Origin: Verrucomicrobiales bacterium
GTDB taxonomy: Bacteria; Verrucomicrobiota; Verrucomicrobiia; Limisphaerales; JAQGOV01
Assembly: GCA_028293425.1 (NCBI GenBank)
Contig: JAQGOV010000111.1
Coordinates: forward strand, 1 to 45,616
Length of the DNA stretch: 45,616 nt
Reading direction: 5' to 3'
Shown: one piece after another, positions 41,628 to 45,616 of the stretch
Layout of the letters: every line of letters begins with the position of its first letter
How positions within the stretch are numbered: position 1 is the stretch's first letter
Notes under the pieces: generated by a model
Told to the model about the DNA's origin: nothing
Databases searched by the model: none
Seen by the model: the letters and a program-made list of their open reading frames with translations, nothing else
Made by a program: the position numbers and the translations under genes

Positions 41628-44366
41628 ATGTCCTGTCGCAACTTTACTGATTGGGCACGGATGCTTTTCCTCCCCTTGGTGTTTTGGGTCAACATGGCTG
41701 TGGCCCAGGATATAAACGTTAACGGCACCAGCGATAGCAACTCGCTGGCACTCGCCCTGAATACCCCCAATTGGATTTGGCACACGAATGCGGTCGGATG
41801 GTTTTCAGAGCCGAGGGTGGCTCACGATGGTTTTGGCGCCGCGCAAAGCGCCAGTTTTGCGGCTGGGCAAACCAGCAGCATGGAGACGGCAGTTATGGGA
41901 CCCGGCAAGGTGCGGTTCTGGTGGAAGTGCGCCTCCGCGGATAGTGGCGACAAACTGCGGTTGTATGTGAATGGCTCACAGAGCAAGAGCATTTCTGGAA
42001 ACAAAGATTGGCAAATCTACACCGCAGCGATTTCTGGTTCGGGAACGCAAGGTTTACGGTGGGATTATGCATGGTCTAGCGGGAGTTCGGCCAGCGGAGC
42101 CACCGGTTGGGTGGACCAGGTGGAGTTCGGTCGTGAACTGCCCCCTCTGATCACCAGTCAGCCGGCCTCGAGCACAAATCTAGAGGGCGGCTCAACGAAG
42201 TTCAGTGTCGTGGTAAACGGCAGTTCGCTCGCGTATCAGTGGCGTTTCAATGAGACAAACTTGATCGAGGGGAATGGAATTAGCGGTTCGAAATCAATGA
42301 GTCTGAAGTTAAGCGGGTTGAGGTTGACTCAATCGGGCTCGTATTCCGTGGTCGTTACGAATGTAGCTGGAGCGGTGACGAGTGCGGTGGCTAATCTCGT
42401 GGTGCAGCGGGTGATCAGCGTCACCGAAGCGCTGGATTGGGCTGGCGTAGCGTGGAAGACGAGCGGCTCACCGGGGTGGTTTGGGCAAACGAATATCACG
42501 CATGACGGAGAGGATGCGGCGCAGAGCGGGCCGATAAGCGATGGTAAATCGATCTACTTCACCACCAATATCACAGGACCTGGCACGCTGAGCTTTTGGT
42601 GGAAGGTATCATCTGAAACAAACAATGATGTTCTGCTCCTCCAAATAGGGAGCGTTGAAAAAGCGCGGATCTCGGGAGAAGTGGATTGGGTGCAGGCCGG
42701 TCCTTTTGCAGTGCCCTCGGGAAGCCAGGCGCTGAAGTGGACCTACAAGAAGAACAGCAGCGGAACGAGCGGGGCGGACGCGGGCTGGGTTGATCAGGTT
42801 TCATTCGTTCCGCCAGCCCCTGAAATCACCAGCCAGCCCGCGAGCCAGACTGTGTTGTCTGATTCGACAGCAACATTTGCGGTGGGTGCCAGCGGGGCAG
42901 GGCTTTCCTATCAGTGGTATTGGGATGGTTTGGCGTTGAGCAACAACGCGGCAGCTTCGGGAGTGAATACGGCCAACCTCGTGCTTCCCGCAGCCGCAAC
43001 GAATCAGTCGGGAGGTTATTCCGTGGTCATAACAAACTTCGGAGGCGCAGTAACCAGTGCAGTGGCGTTGCTGGAGGTTCATTATGATACGAACAATGTT
43101 CTGCCGGGGACGAACGAGATCGCGGCGGCAATCCTGTTGGCCAATGATTACTTCATCCGTAACAACACGCGGCAGACGAAAGGCTGGTCGCGCGGTGTGA
43201 ACCATTCGGGAAATGCCAGAGCAAACCAATTTCTAGGAACACAACGGTTCTATGATTGGGCGGTGCAGTGGGGGGACTACTTCCGCTGGCAGCCTGGCTG
43301 GCGCGGACCAACGAACGCCGACGGGGAGGTGTGCGGACAAGCCTATGTCGACCTGTACAAAGTTGATCCTCAGCCGATCCGAATCGCGGCGCTCAAGGCC
43401 GGGATGGACAATCGGGTGGCTTACGTGCCGGTGGACGACTGGTGGTGGATCGATGCTTTCTTCATGGCCGGTCCGGTGTATGCCAGGTTTGGCAACCTTT
43501 ACCAAACGAACAGCTACTTCGATAAATTGTTTGCCATGTACCAGGACATGAAAGTGAGGCGAGGGTTGTACGATCCGACCGAAGGGCTTTGGTATCGAGA
43601 TGCCGACGCGAAGATAGCCAAAACGGCAAATGGAAAAAAGCAATTCTGGGGGCGCGGCGAGGGTTGGGTAATCGCCGCGTGCGCGAGGATCTTGGAGCAA
43701 TCTCCAACTTCCGCCGCGCAACAAGCGGAGTACGCAACGATGTTGCAACGCATGGCGGCGGTGTTGAAGCCCCGGCAGGGGAGCGATGGTTTTTGGCGGG
43801 CAAGCATCTATGATCCAGGGGAAGTTCCGAACCCGGAAACGAGCGCCACCGCGCTGTTCACTTACGCGATGGCGTGGGGCATCCGGAACGGGTATTTGGA
43901 TGCGGCGGAATACGGGCCGGTGGTGGCACGCGCATGGAATGGCATGGTCCGAATCGCGTTGCATCCGGATGGCAAGCTTGGTTACGTACAACCCCAAGGG
44001 AAGTTTCCGGACAAAGCCGGATACGAGGATACAGCCGATCATGGTGTCGGTCCGTTCCTTCTGGCTGGAAGTGAAGTGATGTTGCTCTCGACCGCGACCC
44101 CTTCGGTGACAACCACTCCTGTTCCTGCACCAGGGGTTGGGGAGTCCGGCTTGGCCGAATTGCAAATTCTCCAGGGGAAAGGCAGTTTTGTTTTGAGATG
44201 GAAAACACGGCCGGGGGCGAACTATCAGGTGCTCTGGACGGATGATTTGCTACTTGGAGATTGGGCACCGTTGGATGGTGAGATAGAATTCGGAGAAGGT
44301 GAGGCATGGATCTCGGTCGGCGCGGAGGATGGGGCGCAGCACTTTTTCCGAATAGAAGAGCGTTGA
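41628..44366 (+). CDS. Modular secreted GH105-like hydrolase with Ig-like repeats
   Basis: 912 residues from ATG 41628 (AAGG 14 nt upstream); ATG 41661 is an alternative. A signal peptide (MLFLPLVFWVNMAVAQ) precedes two copies of a ~220-residue unit. Each unit has a jelly-roll binding-like module (about 30-172 and 260-396, sharing GPGxxxFWWK and GWVDQVxF) and an Ig-like domain (about 173-258 and 397-485, ITSQPAS, YQWR, GSYSVVVTN). A GH105/GH88-type (alpha/alpha)6 barrel (about 494-820) has VDDWWWIDAFFMAGP, FWGRGEGWVIAACARIL and TADHGVGPFLLAGSE. A ~70-residue C-terminal module follows. GH105 enzymes hydrolyse unsaturated rhamnogalacturonyl or related disaccharides from lyase action. The upstream 226 nt (41402-41627) hold no gene. 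Confidence 0.85.
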   Translation: MSCRNFTDWARMLFLPLVFWVNMAVAQDINVNGTSDSNSLALALNTPNWIWHTNAVGWFSEPRVAHDGFGAAQSASFAAGQTSSMETAVMGPGKVRFWWKCASADSGDKLRLYVNGSQSKSISGNKDWQIYTAAISGSGTQGLRWDYAWSSGSSASGATGWVDQVEFGRELPPLITSQPASSTNLEGGSTKFSVVVNGSSLAYQWRFNETNLIEGNGISGSKSMSLKLSGLRLTQSGSYSVVVTNVAGAVTSAVANLVVQRVISVTEALDWAGVAWKTSGSPGWFGQTNITHDGEDAAQSGPISDGKSIYFTTNITGPGTLSFWWKVSSETNNDVLLLQIGSVEKARISGEVDWVQAGPFAVPSGSQALKWTYKKNSSGTSGADAGWVDQVSFVPPAPEITSQPASQTVLSDSTATFAVGASGAGLSYQWYWDGLALSNNAAASGVNTANLVLPAAATNQSGGYSVVITNFGGAVTSAVALLEVHYDTNNVLPGTNEIAAAILLANDYFIRNNTRQTKGWSRGVNHSGNARANQFLGTQRFYDWAVQWGDYFRWQPGWRGPTNADGEVCGQAYVDLYKVDPQPIRIAALKAGMDNRVAYVPVDDWWWIDAFFMAGPVYARFGNLYQTNSYFDKLFAMYQDMKVRRGLYDPTEGLWYRDADAKIAKTANGKKQFWGRGEGWVIAACARILEQSPTSAAQQAEYATMLQRMAAVLKPRQGSDGFWRASIYDPGEVPNPETSATALFTYAMAWGIRNGYLDAAEYGPVVARAWNGMVRIALHPDGKLGYVQPQGKFPDKAGYEDTADHGVGPFLLAGSEVMLLSTATPSVTTTPVPAPGVGESGLAELQILQGKGSFVLRWKTRPGANYQVLWTDDLLLGDWAPLDGEIEFGEGEAWISVGAEDGAQHFFRIEER

Positions 44367-44374
44367 AGGGGAAC

Positions 44375-44480
44375 TCGAGGACGCAGAGAAGACGGTGGGG
44401 TTTGGGTGAGTGTGGGTAGTTCGAAGGTTTTCCGTGCATTCTCATCGAAACGCAAAGACGCCGCCCGCAAAGAGGAACTA
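44375..44480 (-). repeat. Degenerate CTTTGCG/CTTCGTG-type phrase repeat, inverted orientation
   Basis: The + strand carries GGACGCAGAGAAGACG and later CGCAAAGACGCCGCCCGCAAAGAGG. Read on the minus strand these are CTCTTTGCGG and GTCTTTGCG words, the same theme as at 23750 and 24640. Confidence 0.35.
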
Positions 44481-44551
44481 AACAGCATTGTTTGCCGTGG
44501 GGCTGAATGATATAGGAGTCGGCAACTCTTCTCTTTCTGCGGTTTTTCAGC

Positions 44552-44557
44552 TACAAT
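44552..44557 (+). promoter_or_regulatory. -10 box directly before the radical SAM gene
   Basis: TACAAT (5/6) ends 7 nt before GTG 44565. A -35 is weak (TTCTCT at 44529-44534, 17-nt spacer). No ribosome site fits before the GTG, so this resembles a leaderless start. Confidence 0.45.
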
Positions 44558-44564
44558 ATCCGCT

Positions 44565-45616
44565 GTGAGCGAATTTTCTTCCACTCGGGGCCGCGGGGCT
44601 GTTTCGAATCCGGGTAACCGGTTTGAGAAGCTGCACCTGGAGCGAGACCCGGATTGGAATGCAGACGATGATCCGGGCCTTCGGACAGAGTTCCTGAAGG
44701 ATGCGACTTCCAGCATCATTACTTATAACAACAGTCCGGATGTGGGTTTCGATGCGAGCATTAATCCGTATCGAGGTTGCGAGCATGGGTGCATTTATTG
44801 TTTCGCGCGGCCGACCCACGAATACCTTGGGCTTTCGGCAGGGCTTGATTTTGAGAGCAAGATTTTGGTGAAGGAGCGGGCCCCGGAGTTATTGCGCAAG
44901 GAATTAGCGGCTTCCAAGTGGAAGCCGCAGACGCTGGCAGTGAGCGGGGTGACGGATTGTTATCAGCCAATCGAGCGGAAGCTGAAGCTAACGCGGCGGT
45001 GTCTCGAGGTGCTGGCGGAATTCCGGAACCCGGGGGTGATCGTGACGAAAAACCATCTGGTGACGCGGGATATCGATGTTCTCCAGGAACTGGCCAAGCA
45101 CGATGCCATAGCGGTGTTTGTGTCGGTGACGACTTTGGATGCGGACCTGGCGCTGAAGCTGGAGCCGAGGGCTTCGCTGCCGAAGCATCGTTTAGGGGCG
45201 ATCCGGGAGCTAAACCAGGCTGGAATCCAAGTGGGGGTGCTGATTGCGCCGGTGAGTCCGGCGATAACGGACCATGAATTGCCGCGGATTATGGAAGCGG
45301 CGGCGGAAGCAGGAGCGCAATACGCGGGATATGTGCCTTTACGACTGCCGTTTGGGCTGAAGGAGTTGTTCGAGGAGTGGGTGGGACGTCACTTTCCGGA
45401 ACGCAAGGACAAGGTGCTGAACCAGATCCGTTCGTTGCGCGGGGGAAAGCTTAATGATCCGAATTATGGCACACGGATGAAAGGTGAAGGGATTTTGGCG
45501 CACCAGATCGACCAGCTTTTTTCGACTGCGCGCCGTCGAGCGGGTTTGGATGGGCGGAGCCCCCGTCTTTCCGTTTCTGCTTTTCGTGTCCCCGCTTCAG
45601 CTTCCGCGAGTAACCA
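44565..45616 (+). CDS. Radical SAM protein, SPL/PA0069-like (runs off the window)
   Basis: At least 350 residues from GTG 44565, still open at the right edge; no stop is reached, so the ORF track lacks it. The radical SAM cluster motif is C72-x3-C76-x2-C79 in YRGCEHGCIYCFARPTHEYLG. Before it comes SIITYNNSPDVGFDASINPYRG, typical of the PA0069/Rv2578c group related to spore photoproduct lyase. Later conserved parts are AVSGVTDCYQPIERKLKLTR, VIVTKNHLVTRD and VGVLIAPVSPAITD. It binds a 4Fe-4S cluster and SAM; the substrate is unknown, with DNA or nucleotide repair often proposed. The usual length is about 350-370 residues, so only a short C-terminal part should be missing. Confidence 0.88.
   Translation, partial: MSEFSSTRGRGAVSNPGNRFEKLHLERDPDWNADDDPGLRTEFLKDATSSIITYNNSPDVGFDASINPYRGCEHGCIYCFARPTHEYLGLSAGLDFESKILVKERAPELLRKELAASKWKPQTLAVSGVTDCYQPIERKLKLTRRCLEVLAEFRNPGVIVTKNHLVTRDIDVLQELAKHDAIAVFVSVTTLDADLALKLEPRASLPKHRLGAIRELNQAGIQVGVLIAPVSPAITDHELPRIMEAAAEAGAQYAGYVPLRLPFGLKELFEEWVGRHFPERKDKVLNQIRSLRGGKLNDPNYGTRMKGEGILAHQIDQLFSTARRRAGLDGRSPRLSVSAFRVPASASASN

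Overview
The window looks like chromosomal DNA of a free-living, Gram-negative Verrucomicrobiota bacterium, probably of the Pedosphaera-like (subdivision 3) group. This is inferred from gene content, not from a search. The pointers are a 1259-residue PVC-type heme-binding/HEAT protein, four DUF1080 (3-keto-disaccharide hydrolase) domains in three genes, a Tat-exported Gfo/Idh/MocA oxidoreductase, Ig-like repeats joined to a GH105 hydrolase, and a hopanoid gene group.

Layout. 1-780: the end of gmk and a stand-alone coaC. 868-4042: a membrane histidine kinase, a sigma-54 activator and a small membrane protein in one operon (PilS/PilR-like). 4045-7552: a hopanoid group (hpnD, hpnK and an EamA/SMR-type membrane protein on +; hpnG and a DEDDy exonuclease on -). 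7630-7695: a 21-residue lysine-rich peptide. 8072-12575 (-): pilMNOPQ, with a good sigma-54 promoter just upstream of pilM. 13003-18677: lytic transglycosylase, tgt, a GH39-like secreted hydrolase, a hypothetical gene and a UbiB/ABC1 kinase. 18954-22737: a lipoprotein-thioredoxin fusion, a NarL-type two-component pair and a tiny membrane protein. 23025-24524 (-): two secreted DUF1080 proteins. 24525-27729: a gene-poor accessory stretch with a probable frameshifted remnant, two orphan genes, a long inverted repeat and several degenerate repeats. 27730-33898: the PVC cytochrome-like protein, a LURP-one-related protein, a receiver/metallo-beta-lactamase fusion and a membrane protein. 33980-37183 (-): leuA, preceded by what reads as a complete leucine attenuator (leader peptide with six Leu codons, competing hairpins, U-tract), then glcD. 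37640-45616: rhodanese, PEBP-family protein, Gfo/Idh oxidoreductase overlapping a double DUF1080 protein, an Ig-GH105 protein, and a radical SAM gene that leaves the window.

How the genes may work together. The sigma-54 activator at 2250 and the sigma-54 promoter at 12597 suggest a local circuit controlling type IV pilus assembly. The Gfo/Idh and DUF1080 genes fit an oxidise-then-cleave route for glycosides, with GH39-like and GH105 enzymes as further secreted polysaccharide hydrolases. The strongest new regulatory claims are the leu attenuator and a recurring arrangement of -10 boxes 6-7 nt before start codons, which suggests leaderless transcripts. All family calls are by eye from motifs; no database search was run.
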